In this document: one piece after another, positions 8,973 through 16,910 of the stretch
Position numbering within the stretch: the first letter of the stretch is position 1
Layout of the letters: each line of letters starts with the position of its first letter
Assembly (NCBI GenBank): GCA_009917455.1
Contig: QZDS01000009.1
Span: 62,001-126,000, forward strand
Origin: a bacterium 1xD8-48
GTDB taxonomy: Bacteria; Bacillota; Clostridia; Lachnospirales; Lachnospiraceae
Reading direction: 5' to 3'
DNA length: 64,000 bases
Notes under the pieces: generated by a model
The model's input: only the letters and a program-made list of their open reading frames with translations
Told to the model about the DNA's origin: nothing
The model's database searches: none
Made by a program: the position numbers and the translations under genes

Positions 8973-9650
8973 ATGAAAGTATGGTGTGTGGAAGATGATG
9001 ACAGTATCCGGGATATTGAGGTATATACGCTTAATTCCACTGATTTTGAAGCAAAAGGATTTTTGGATGCAATAGCCTTTCGTGACGCTTTATCTATGGA
9101 AAAGCCGGATTTGATAATTCTTGATATTATGCTGCCCGGAGAGGATGGCGTGGAACTGCTGAAATTTTTAAAAGACAGCCCTGACACTTGCAGGATTCCC
9201 GTCATCATGGCAACTGCAAAAGGCATGGAGTATGATAAAATCCAGAGCCTTGATTTAGGTGCGGATGATTATCTTGTAAAGCCTTTTGGGATGATGGAGA
9301 TGGTTTCCCGTGTGAAAGCGGTACTCCGCCGGTGCAATCCTACAGAGGTAGAACATCTTTTGAAAGCCGGGGGGCTTGTTGTCAATCTGGACGAACATAC
9401 ATTTTCCATTGATAATGAAAGAATACAGCTTACCTTAAAAGAATTTGAACTTCTCCGGCTGTTCCTTTCCCGTCCGGGCATCGCATTTTCCCGTGACCAG
9501 CTTTTTAATGACATATGGGGAGCTGATTATGTCAGTGAAACGAGAACGGTTGATATGCATATCCGTACTCTGCGTGTAAAACTGGGGGATTATGGGAAAA
9601 TGATTGAAACAGTGCGTGGTGTTGGTTATAGGTTAGAGGTGCAGGCATGA
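8973..9650 (+). CDS. OmpR-family response regulator of the Pho system (PhoB/PhoP-like)
   Basis: About 225 residues. The receiver has the acidic pair VEDDDS, the phospho-acceptor in LIILDIMLPGEDG (about residue 50) and the conserved Lys in LVKPFG. A winged-helix DNA-binding domain ends with TVDMHIRTLRVKLG and TVRGVGYRLE. Two in-frame ATGs overlap the phoU stop (8967 and 8973); I prefer 8973, which is correctly spaced from AAAGGAGC. It most likely binds the Pho-box array at 4861-4900 and switches on its own operon when phosphate is short. Confidence 0.92.
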   Translation: MKVWCVEDDDSIRDIEVYTLNSTDFEAKGFLDAIAFRDALSMEKPDLIILDIMLPGEDGVELLKFLKDSPDTCRIPVIMATAKGMEYDKIQSLDLGADDYLVKPFGMMEMVSRVKAVLRRCNPTEVEHLLKAGGLVVNLDEHTFSIDNERIQLTLKEFELLRLFLSRPGIAFSRDQLFNDIWGADYVSETRTVDMHIRTLRVKLGDYGKMIETVRGVGYRLEVQA

Positions 9651-11326
9651 CAAAGAAAATTTTTAAATCAATTATGGTTGTAGCGGGGGCTGTCCTGATT
9701 GCAAGCCTTGTTATCATCATGGGATGTCTTTACAGTTATTTCAGTAATGTTCAGGGAAAACAGTTGGAGGATGAACTGTCTTTAGCTGCCATAGCCGTTG
9801 AAAAGGATGGACGGAACTATCTGGAGGAATTACAGTCAAGGGAGTACCGTCTGACATGGGTTGCTGAAAATGGAGATGTTATATATGATACACAGTCTGA
9901 CGGGGAAAGTATGGAAAACCATGCGGACAGGGAAGAAATTCAAGAAGCCCTGCGGAATAAAGAGGGAAAAAGCTCACGTTATTCCACGACTCTTTTAGAA
10001 AAAACACTTTACTGTGCAAGGCGGCTTAATGATGGTTCAGTATTAAGGATTTCTGTCAGCAGCGTTACGATATGGGTGCTTGTTTTGGGGATGATACAGC
10101 CGATTTTAATTGTAGTTGTTGTAGCACTCATTTTATCAGGAGTATTAGCAAGCCGTATTTCTAAACATATCATGGAGCCGTTAAACAGACTTGATTTAGA
10201 AAAACCGCTGGAAAACGATACTTATGAGGAGCTGGCTCCCCTATTAAACCGTATCAATAAACAGCATAAGCAGATTGATATGCAGTTGTCGGAACTCCAA
10301 AGGAAAAATGATGAATTTGCACAGATTACATATGGCATGACGGAAGGGCTTGTCCTTTTGAATGAGAAAAATATAATTCTGAACATTAATCCTGCCGCGC
10401 TGAAGCTGTTTCATACGAAACGTTCCAGCATAGGTAAAGATTTTTTGACAGTAGAGAGAAGCCATAATGTGAGCCACGCCATACAGGACGCATTTTCAAG
10501 TGGACACAGCGAAATCCGCATAGAACGTGAGGGAAAAGAGTATCAGATCCATGTCAACCGCATTGAATCTAACGGTATTGTAATTGGGGCGGTTGTTCTT
10601 GCCTTTGATATAACAGAAGCAGCTTTCGCAGAAAGGAACAGACGGGAGTTTACTGCCAACGTATCACATGAATTGAAAACTCCGCTGCAATCCATAATGG
10701 GGAGTGCGGAGTTAATGGAGAACGGTCTTGTAAAATCGGAGGATATGACACGTTTTGTAGGGCATATCCGCACAGAGGCAGGGCGGCTTGTAACATTAAT
10801 TGATGATATTATCCGTTTATCCCAATTAGACGAGGGATGCGATATGCCGTTTGAAAATGTTGATTTATGTGAGATCGCATCTGAGGTGATGGCAGGACTG
10901 GCAGATATAGCAGCGGCAAAAGATATTGAAGTGGCTTTAACAGGAAAAAAGGTTTATATTAAAAGTGTCCGGCGGCTCTTAACAGAAATTATTTTTAACC
11001 TCTGTGATAATGCTATCAAGTATAATAAGAACGGCGGTACGGTAGAAGTAGCTATAAGCAGTCAGGAAAATAGTGCCTCGATTACGGTGAAGGATTCGGG
11101 AATCGGCATACCGCCGGAACATCAGGCAAGAATCTTTGAACGATTTTACCGTGTAGACAAGAGCCGCTCTAAGGAATCAGGTGGAACGGGATTAGGACTA
11201 TCTATTGTAAAACATGCTGTACAATACTTGAATGGCAAGATTGAACTGCAAAGCAGCCTGGGGCAAGGAACGGTTATACAGATTATTTTTCAGCAAGATA
11301 AAAGTGATGTGGTGCAGTTTTCCTAA
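9647..11326 (+). CDS. phoR: PhoR-like sensor histidine kinase
   Basis: A 559-residue membrane kinase. An N-terminal helix (about residues 8-28), an extracellular region of about 110 residues, a second helix (about 140-165), a HAMP-like linker and a PAS domain (GMTEGLVLLNEKNIILNIN) precede the catalytic core. The H-box is VSHELKTPLQSIMGSAEL, the N-box NLCDNAIKYN, and the G-boxes are DSGIGIPPEHQ and GGTGLGLSIV. It starts within the regulator's stop (ATGA). Together with PhoU and Pst it forms a complete phosphate-sensing circuit. Confidence 0.93.
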   Translation: MTKKIFKSIMVVAGAVLIASLVIIMGCLYSYFSNVQGKQLEDELSLAAIAVEKDGRNYLEELQSREYRLTWVAENGDVIYDTQSDGESMENHADREEIQEALRNKEGKSSRYSTTLLEKTLYCARRLNDGSVLRISVSSVTIWVLVLGMIQPILIVVVVALILSGVLASRISKHIMEPLNRLDLEKPLENDTYEELAPLLNRINKQHKQIDMQLSELQRKNDEFAQITYGMTEGLVLLNEKNIILNINPAALKLFHTKRSSIGKDFLTVERSHNVSHAIQDAFSSGHSEIRIEREGKEYQIHVNRIESNGIVIGAVVLAFDITEAAFAERNRREFTANVSHELKTPLQSIMGSAELMENGLVKSEDMTRFVGHIRTEAGRLVTLIDDIIRLSQLDEGCDMPFENVDLCEIASEVMAGLADIAAAKDIEVALTGKKVYIKSVRRLLTEIIFNLCDNAIKYNKNGGTVEVAISSQENSASITVKDSGIGIPPEHQARIFERFYRVDKSRSKESGGTGLGLSIVKHAVQYLNGKIELQSSLGQGTVIQIIFQQDKSDVVQFS

Positions 11327-11460
11327 AAAACCTGTATTTTACATAAATTATACAAAACATAACTTTTATATTTTACAAAGCATTCATAAAATTATCTTTA
11401 TAAATATTCAAAGCAAACGCTGACGGTAATTTTATGAAAAATATATAGCGCATGAGCTTA

Positions 11461-11503
11461 AGAATGGCGGTTTTATTTGAATGTAAAACTGCCATTCTTT
11501 TTT
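11461..11503 (+). terminator. Rho-independent terminator of the pst-pho operon
   Basis: A 15-base-pair near-perfect stem (11461-11475 with 11483-11497, core GAATGGC/GCCATTC) is followed by TTTTTTAT. The preceding 11327-11460 is AT-rich with no gene that I can support. The whole 11327-11756 gap therefore holds two terminators and no coding region. Confidence 0.85.
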
Positions 11504-11594
11504 ATAGACTATCAGTAAGGGAAAAGATATGATTAGAAAAAAGCAAAAACTGTATACACACCAAAGACAAAAAATAAAGAATAATTGCACACAT

Positions 11595-11646
11595 AAAGGT
11601 GTACCGCAAGGAAGAAATAAACTTCACTGCGGTACACCTTTTTTAA
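11595..11646 (+). terminator. Second strong hairpin terminator, 3' of mobC
   Basis: A 14-base-pair perfect stem (core GGTGTACCGCA at 11598-11608 with TGCGGTACACC at 11628-11638) is followed by TTTTTT on the plus strand. On the minus strand the run of T is short, so it is mainly a plus-strand stop, but it could also define the 3' end of mobC transcripts. It probably came with the mobile element. Confidence 0.75.
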
Positions 11647-11756
11647 TGGTGCGAAATTTGTCTGATTTTGGCTTTTATTACAGTTTATCTGTTGCGTATT
11701 TGTGTGCAAAATCTGGCTGGAACAATTTTGATTCTGGAGGGGGATTCCGTTTGGGC

Positions 11757-12098
11757 TTACTGCTTCATGGTGGGCTGTTTTGAGAGCATGGATTTTTGTG
11801 TATCCCACACCTGTTTCATCAGCTTTTTCACTTCCTCCACATCGGCTTTATAGACGTTGCCTGTGGCGTTTATTCGCTTGGCGATCTGGTTTAAGTTGCC
11901 GCTGATTTTTCCAAGCGTGTAGTTGTATTCCCGCAGGTCTGAATAGTCAATGTCATAGACAAAGCCGTACAAAATCAGGCGGCGGAGGAAAGTGGACTTG
12001 CTTTTCATGCCGGAGATTTTTACTTTCTGCTCCAGTATGTATTGTTCCTTGTCACTCAAGTATATTTTCAGTTCATTTTTGCGTTCTCTGTTTGCCAT
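11757..12098 (-). CDS. mobC: MobC-family relaxosome accessory protein
   Basis: A 113-residue basic protein. It begins with ANRERKNELKIYLSDKEQ and contains a ribbon-helix-helix-like N-terminal half and the MobC signature region GKISGNLNQIAKRINATG. MobC proteins help a relaxase nick DNA at oriT. No relaxase gene follows it here; downstream are only a terminator and the phosphate operon. It is therefore probably a leftover of an integrative or mobilizable element, potentially able to act in trans if expressed. A ribosome binding site (AGGAGATA) precedes the start. Confidence 0.85.
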   Translation of the reverse strand: MANRERKNELKIYLSDKEQYILEQKVKISGMKSKSTFLRRLILYGFVYDIDYSDLREYNYTLGKISGNLNQIAKRINATGNVYKADVEEVKKLMKQVWDTQKSMLSKQPTMKQ

Positions 12099-12161
12099 TT
12101 TTTATCTCCTTTCTGCGGCTGGGTTTTAAAAAAAATTTTACACAATCTTCAATCCTGCCGT

Positions 12162-12665
12162 GGGGGATGGGCAGCAATGGCACTGTCGGACAAGCAGGCA
12201 GTCCTTGGCAGGGTTATGGAACAGCAACAGATTAACAGTACCGTGGATTATGGTTTGGTTGAGGGAAAAAGGCGAACTATTGAGAAAAGGCTTGGGGAAA
12301 TCGAGAAAGTCATAAGCAAGCTGTATGAGGATTACGCACTCGGCAGGCTTGCGGGGGCAAGCATAGACAACCTTATGCCGAAGTACCAGAGGGAGCAGGA
12401 AGAACTCAAAAAACAGCTTTCCGCATTGCAGGAGCAGTCGGCAGAGTATGACGCTACAGAGCAGAATGCGGGGAAGTGGATAAGCCTGATCCGGCAGTAC
12501 AGTGACCTGTAGGAATTAAATTTTTGTATCATCAATGAACTTATCACAAAGATTTTAGTGGGCGACAAACGCCGGGTAAATGGTGAGAAAGTTCAGTCTA
12601 TCGAAATCCATTACCGTTTCATCGGAAATCTGACCGACAGCGGGAATGGGGAAACAATTCAATAA
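12162..12665 (+). pseudogene. Truncated large serine recombinase (C-terminal part), with internal stop
   Basis: The plus frame from about 12162 (reading MALSDKQAVLGRVMEQQQ) matches the coiled-coil and C-terminal region of TnpX/Tn4451-type site-specific recombinases: EKRLGEIEKVISKLYEDYALGRL, then an in-frame TAG at 12510-12512, then INELITKILVGDKRRVNGE and VQSIEIHYRFIGNL to TAA at 12663-12665. The N-terminal catalytic resolvase domain and zinc-ribbon are absent. It cannot be an active recombinase. It marks the right edge of mobile-element debris next to the pst-pho operon. Confidence 0.75.
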
Positions 12666-12896
12666 AAAAATCCAGTTAAAAACAATTTAGCTGTAAAAAC
12701 CGACTTTATCGGGTATTTACAGAGCTGAATATCAATGCGGGAAAAAATCCGCATTATAAATTCCTTTTGCAGGCTGAAAATCGGGAAATCAATAAGCAAA
12801 AATGTCGAATCAGAAAAAATGCGGAGATAGTTTACAATACAGCATTTTAATCTCTGATTATTTTAGCAACAGATTCCAAAACCATTTTTGAAAAAA

Positions 12897-14231
12897 TTAG
12901 TTCAATGCATATTTTTTATACTCTTTCTTGTAAAAAGAAATAGAAAGAATCATGGAGATTGTCCAGCCAATCGGCCATGCACACCAAATGCCGATTGCAG
13001 AACCTGCTAAATCTGAAAGAACAAAAGCTAAAACCACCCGAAGAATTAAATCCGTAAATGTCGCAGCCATGAACTGGCGCATGGCAATCACTCCCCTAAG
13101 TATACCATCTGCAACTAATTTAACGGATACGACAAAATAAAACGGAGATAATATCCACAAAAATTCTTTTCCGGTCATAAGGGCTGCCACAGAACTTCTT
13201 TCCATGAATAAAAGAAGAAGGTATCTGCCAAAGAAAATATAAATAATACAAAACGGGATGCACAGACACCATACCATTTTTATACCGGCATGAAAACCCT
13301 CTTTGATTCGCCCGTATTTATGGGAGCCAAGATTTTGTGCGGAAAAGTTGGAAATTCCATTGCCGATTGTGGTAAATGATATGATTACCATATTATTCAA
13401 TTTCACTGCCGCAGAATAACCTGCTATGACAGAAGCACCAAAGCCATTGATAACACTCTGTATGAGGATATTGCCAACAGAAATAAAGCTTTGCTGCAAA
13501 ATGCCTGGAACAGCTATTACCACAATCTTTTTCATAAGTCCCCTGTCAAATAATTCTGGTTTTTCTGTTACTTGAATTTTTTTAAGTCTTATCCATACAG
13601 TCCAGACTGCCAGGATGCAACTGGCTCCCTGACATAAAAAAGTTGCCCATGCGACACCGGCAACGCCCATATGGAAGGCTTTTACAAATAGAATATCCAC
13701 AGCAATATTTGATGTTGACGATACTGCAAGAAAATAGAACGGTGTCCTGGAATCGCCCAATGCAGAGAAAATTCCAGTTGAAATATTGTAAAAAAATACA
13801 AATGGAAGCCCCCATATATAAATATCTAAATATAACTTTGAATCAGAAAACACTTCATGCGGTGTTCTGATTAAATGGAGCAGCAAGCCACAGCCCAAAG
13901 TACCTGTAACCATTAACATCAGGCAGAGAAAGGCGCTGAAAATACAGGCTGTAGATACCGCTGTTTTTAATCTGCCGTATTCTTTTGCACCAAATAACTG
14001 TGAAACAATAACGGAGCAACCCATATTGCATCCCAATGCAAAGGCAATAAAGATAAGCGTAATTTCATAGCTGTTTCCAACAGCCGCCAGTGCATTTTCC
14101 CCAATAAATTTACCTGCAACCAAACTGTCCGCTATGTTGTAAAGCTGTTGAAAAATAATACTGCCAAATAATGGCAGGCAGAATCTCCATAATACTTTTT
14201 GTGGATTTCCCACTGTCAAATCTTTGTTCAT
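12897..14231 (-). CDS. MATE-family efflux transporter
   Basis: A 444-residue protein with about 12 membrane helices in two homologous halves. Family features include the N-terminal GNPQKVLWRFCLPLFGSIIFQQLYN region split here as LPLFGSIIFQQLYN and the conserved ADSLVAGKFIGENALAAVG. These antiporters export cationic drugs or metabolites using Na+ or H+. I chose the ATG at 14231, which follows AAAGGATAT; the open frame extends to 14291 without a better start. It is divergent from a LysR regulator 112 bases away, the usual arrangement for a regulator and its target. Confidence 0.9.
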   Translation of the reverse strand: MNKDLTVGNPQKVLWRFCLPLFGSIIFQQLYNIADSLVAGKFIGENALAAVGNSYEITLIFIAFALGCNMGCSVIVSQLFGAKEYGRLKTAVSTACIFSAFLCLMLMVTGTLGCGLLLHLIRTPHEVFSDSKLYLDIYIWGLPFVFFYNISTGIFSALGDSRTPFYFLAVSSTSNIAVDILFVKAFHMGVAGVAWATFLCQGASCILAVWTVWIRLKKIQVTEKPELFDRGLMKKIVVIAVPGILQQSFISVGNILIQSVINGFGASVIAGYSAAVKLNNMVIISFTTIGNGISNFSAQNLGSHKYGRIKEGFHAGIKMVWCLCIPFCIIYIFFGRYLLLLFMERSSVAALMTGKEFLWILSPFYFVVSVKLVADGILRGVIAMRQFMAATFTDLILRVVLAFVLSDLAGSAIGIWCAWPIGWTISMILSISFYKKEYKKYALN

Positions 14232-14343
14232 AGCATGATATCCTTTCAATGTTTTCAATTTACTTCTTTTCAAAAATGAATTATAATACATTTTGCGAAA
14301 TATGAAAAATATATATAATACATAGGAGGAATATAAAAAATAT

Positions 14344-15240
14344 ATGAATATAAATTTTGAATACTATAAAATTTTTTATTTTGTGGCTAAGTATGGAAAT
14401 ATAACAAAAGCGGCCATTGCATTAGGCAGTAACCAGCCGAATGTAACACGAATTATAAAACTATTGGAATCACAGTTGAATTGTAGACTGTTTATCCGCG
14501 AAGCAAGAGGAATCAGATTGACAGAGGAAGGAAAAACCCTCTATTCTCACGTAGAAATTGCGTACAGCCACCTATTGAATGCACAAGAGGAAATATGTAG
14601 ACAGGATTCGCAAATATGTGGCACTGTAACGATAGGAGCAACAGAAACTGCTTTACATTTGTTTCTGCTAAACTTTCTGCATAGCTTTAAGCTGGAATAT
14701 CCGGCAGTCAGGATTAAGATTTATAACCAGTCAACACCTGAAACGGTTAAGCATCTTATCAGTGGCAGATTTGATTTTGCAGTGGTCACAACACCCTTAG
14801 AAATACATAAGTCGTTTTCTGCCGTAAAGGCATTGGATTTTGACGAAATTCTGGTAGGCGGAACACAATATATAGATTTATGTAATATTTCCCTGGAACT
14901 TCGAGACATATGTAAGTATCCGCTGATTGGGCTGGGCAGGGAAAGTGCAACATACCATTTTTATAAAGAATTCTTCATAACACAAGGAATAGATTTGGAA
15001 CCTGATATGGAAGTTGCTACATCTGACCTTATGCTGCCTTTAATAGAAAAAAATTTAGGCATTGGATTTGTGCCGGAAAAATTGGCAAAACCGTTATTGG
15101 CAGAAAAAAAACTGGTGCAGATACCATTTGATTATAATATTCCAAGCCGTTCTATACAGATTATTTCAGATAAAAAACGTGGAAGGAGACTTACAGCGGA
15201 TACTTTCTATAAATTTTGCATAAGTAAGATAGACAAATAA
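14344..15240 (+). CDS. LysR-family transcriptional regulator
   Basis: A 298-residue regulator. The N-terminal winged helix is typical (NITKAAIALGSNQPNVT then IIKLLESQLNCRLFIRE), followed by a periplasmic-binding-protein-like effector domain (about residues 90-298). Divergent orientation suggests it controls the MATE exporter through the shared 112-base AT-rich region. The AGGAGG upstream lies 14 bases from the ATG, longer than ideal, but the MNINFEYYKIFYFVA start is standard for the family. The effector is unknown. Confidence 0.92.
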   Translation: MNINFEYYKIFYFVAKYGNITKAAIALGSNQPNVTRIIKLLESQLNCRLFIREARGIRLTEEGKTLYSHVEIAYSHLLNAQEEICRQDSQICGTVTIGATETALHLFLLNFLHSFKLEYPAVRIKIYNQSTPETVKHLISGRFDFAVVTTPLEIHKSFSAVKALDFDEILVGGTQYIDLCNISLELRDICKYPLIGLGRESATYHFYKEFFITQGIDLEPDMEVATSDLMLPLIEKNLGIGFVPEKLAKPLLAEKKLVQIPFDYNIPSRSIQIISDKKRGRRLTADTFYKFCISKIDK

Positions 15241-15391
15241 TATTTCAGATGTTCCTCATATAAATATTAGGGATAAGAGGGCTTCCGTAGTAGTTGGCAT
15301 TCGTGGAAAAATCTAAACTTTTAATTTCTGCACGAGCAATAAATAATGAATACATTGTGAAGTTGTCTGATAAATAGCATCACAGAAAAAA

Positions 15392-15431
15392 CCACACGGC
15401 AGACTGTCAAAAGCCTGTCGTGTGGTCTTTC
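15392..15431. terminator. Bidirectional terminator between lysR and the riboflavin transporter
   Basis: An 11-base-pair stem (CCACACGGCAG 15392-15402 with CTGTCGTGTGG 15415-15425) has TCTTTCT after it on the plus strand and TTTTTTCTGTG after it on the minus strand. It lies between convergent genes and can end both transcripts, more strongly the minus one. Confidence 0.8.
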
Positions 15432-15475
15432 TGTTGGCGCTGCTTGAGGATGTCACTCAAGAATTATCATTGTTT

Positions 15476-16057
15476 TCAACAATCCCTGGGTGAACGCCCC
15501 AAAGGCGCAGACCTTTTCTCGGGAACCATACGGGCGCGCCTTAAAGCGGTAACCACAGGCTTATAGAGAAACATCGTAATGGCCGCATTCAGGCCGCCTT
15601 TGATGAAATTAAAAGGCAGGAAAGCAGGCAAAAGCAGACGGGCAACATCTTCCCTTGAGGTTCCCATATAAAGGGGGGCGATTAGGTAATTCCAGAGCAG
15701 CATAACAACAATCATACATGCCCACCCTGATAAAAGCCCGGTGATTGCGCCGGGGCGGGTGCGCTTTTTCTTGTAGATTAATGATGCTGTACAGGCAAAG
15801 GAGCAGCTTGAAATAACATTCATGAGGAAACCTAAAATGCCGTTTTCGCTGATGGTAAGCATCTGTACGAAGGAAACAATCAGGGAAATCCAAAAGGAAG
15901 TGAGAGGGCCGAAAATCAGTCCGCCGATTGTGATGACCACATCCTTTGGCTCATACTTTAAGAAAAGAATGAGAGGAATACGCATGGTGGCGACGGTCAG
16001 ATAGGCCAGAGCGCAGAACATGCCGGTTGCAGTGAGTTTTTTTGTCTTGTAATCCAT
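15476..16057 (-). CDS. ribU: Riboflavin ECF transporter substrate-binding subunit (RibU-like)
   Basis: A 193-residue membrane protein with five to six helices. It contains KYEPKDVVITIGGLIFGP, which closely follows the RibU-type ECF S-component pattern, and the upstream FMN riboswitch makes riboflavin the likely substrate. S components bind the vitamin and dock on a shared EcfA-EcfT module encoded elsewhere. The start is the ATG at 16057, preceded by AAGGAGG; the longer open frame to 16141 runs through the terminator hairpin of the leader and is not the real start. Confidence 0.9.
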   Translation of the reverse strand: MDYKTKKLTATGMFCALAYLTVATMRIPLILFLKYEPKDVVITIGGLIFGPLTSFWISLIVSFVQMLTISENGILGFLMNVISSCSFACTASLIYKKKRTRPGAITGLLSGWACMIVVMLLWNYLIAPLYMGTSREDVARLLLPAFLPFNFIKGGLNAAITMFLYKPVVTALRRARMVPEKRSAPLGRSPRDC

Positions 16058-16072
16058 AGGGGATACCTCCTT

Positions 16073-16114
16073 AAAAAATTTAACACCCAAAATGCAAAAG
16101 ATGCCTTTCGGGTG
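16073..16114 (-). terminator. Riboswitch-controlled intrinsic terminator in the ribU leader
   Basis: On the minus strand CACCCGAAA (16114-16106) pairs with TTTTGGGTG (16092-16084), a nine-base-pair stem with one G-U pair, capped by a loop that can form GCA/TGC. TTAAATTTTTT follows and runs into the AAGGAGG of ribU. This is the expected expression platform of the FMN riboswitch: FMN bound, terminator forms, ribU off. Confidence 0.8.
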
Positions 16115-16202
16115 CGGAAGTATCGGTGTGGTGAATGTCAACAGAGCAGTCTGATGAGTAAAAAAGAGTGCAAAAGGCCAGAATTATCCTGACAATTCAA
16201 CA

Positions 16203-16314
16203 CACCTTCTTTAATCCGGCCTATAACCGTCGGTTCCGGAATTTCACCGGACCCCGTGCTTTCGCACCCGCGGACTGTAACCGCCGAGCGGGAATTTCAC
16301 CCTGCCCTGAAGAC
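16203..16314 (-). promoter_or_regulatory. FMN riboswitch (RFN element)
   Basis: Read on the minus strand, the leader shows the conserved RFN blocks in order: CTTCAGGGCAGGGTGAAATT, GGCGGTTACAGTCCGCG, then GGTCCGGTGAAATTCCGG and AACCGACGGTTATAG, closed by GGATTAAAGAAGG. This is the established FMN aptamer that controls riboflavin synthesis and uptake genes. It lies 145 bases upstream of ribU, with the terminator in between, and about 20 bases downstream of its promoter. Confidence 0.97.
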
Positions 16315-16340
16315 ATAATTGCTGTTTAGTTGTTTATTAA

Positions 16341-16369
16341 AGAATACTCCATTTTGGGGGAAGAGTCAA
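16341..16369 (-). promoter_or_regulatory. Promoter of the riboswitch-ribU transcript
   Basis: On the minus strand TTGACT (16369-16364) and TATTCT (16346-16341) are separated by exactly 17 bases, a good sigma-A promoter. The predicted start near 16334 places the whole RFN element in the leader RNA. Confidence 0.75.
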
Positions 16370-16395
16370 GGAATATTTCCTCATAAAAATATGGG

Positions 16396-16443
16396 TTGAC
16401 ATAAGTATACCTTTTTGATAGCATATAGGTGTACATATGTCAA
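16396..16443 (+). promoter_or_regulatory. blaI promoter with paired BlaI/MecI-type operators
   Basis: TTGACA (16396-16401) and TAGCAT (16419-16424), spaced 17 bases, form the promoter. Two 16-base arms, 16396-16411 and 16428-16443, are inverted copies of each other with two mismatches. The second holds TGTACATATGTCA, close to the TACATATGTA core bound by BlaI/MecI repressors. One arm covers the -35 and the other the expected start site, so bound repressor would block the promoter from both sides. The likely repressor is encoded immediately downstream (autoregulation). Confidence 0.7.
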
Positions 16444-16540
16444 CCTGCATTTTTTAAAGATTTTCAGGGGATAAGGCAAGGGCGCTGAAAAGGCAGTGTC
16501 TGCTAAACAGGAATATTAAGGGAAGGTGGAAAGAGAAGCT

Positions 16541-16909
16541 ATGATTCAACTGTCAAATTATGAATGGAAAATGATGAACTTAATATGGGAAAAAGAACCC
16601 CGGACAATTACGGAGCTTACCAAAGCCCTTGCGGAAGAGACAGGGTGGTCAAAACATACGGTGATTACTTATTTAAAACGTCTGGAAGCGAAGGGAGCAG
16701 TTCGTTATGAGGAAGGAGAGAGGGCCAAATTATTCTTTGCGGATATAAGCCGGAAGGAGGCGCAGTTGCAGGAGATAGATTCTTTCCTTAACAAAGCGTT
16801 TTCGGGCAGTCTGGGACTGATGGTAAAGACTATGATAAAAGATGAGAAGCTTTCAGAGGAGGAGATTGAGGAATTAGAGGATATGCTGAAAAGAGCAAAG
16901 GGAGAATGA
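16541..16909 (+). CDS. BlaI/MecI/CopY-family transcriptional repressor
   Basis: A 122-residue dimeric winged-helix repressor. The family pattern is clear: LSNYEWKMMNLIWEKEPRT at the start, WSKHTVITYLKRLEAKG as the recognition helix region, and an acidic C-terminal dimerisation helix (SEEEIEELEDMLKRAK). I use the ATG at 16541 (GGAAAGAGAAG upstream) because family members begin just before this sequence; a GTG at 16526 is possible. It is one base away from the blaR1-like gene, the standard sensor-repressor pair, and probably represses its own promoter until the protease signals. Confidence 0.9.
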   Translation: MIQLSNYEWKMMNLIWEKEPRTITELTKALAEETGWSKHTVITYLKRLEAKGAVRYEEGERAKLFFADISRKEAQLQEIDSFLNKAFSGSLGLMVKTMIKDEKLSEEEIEELEDMLKRAKGE

Positions 16910-16910
16910 T

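Noticed and set aside
16058-16141. N-terminal extension of the riboflavin transporter
   Set aside because: The extra codons pass through the riboswitch terminator and ribosome binding site; ATG 16057 with AAGGAGG is the evident start.
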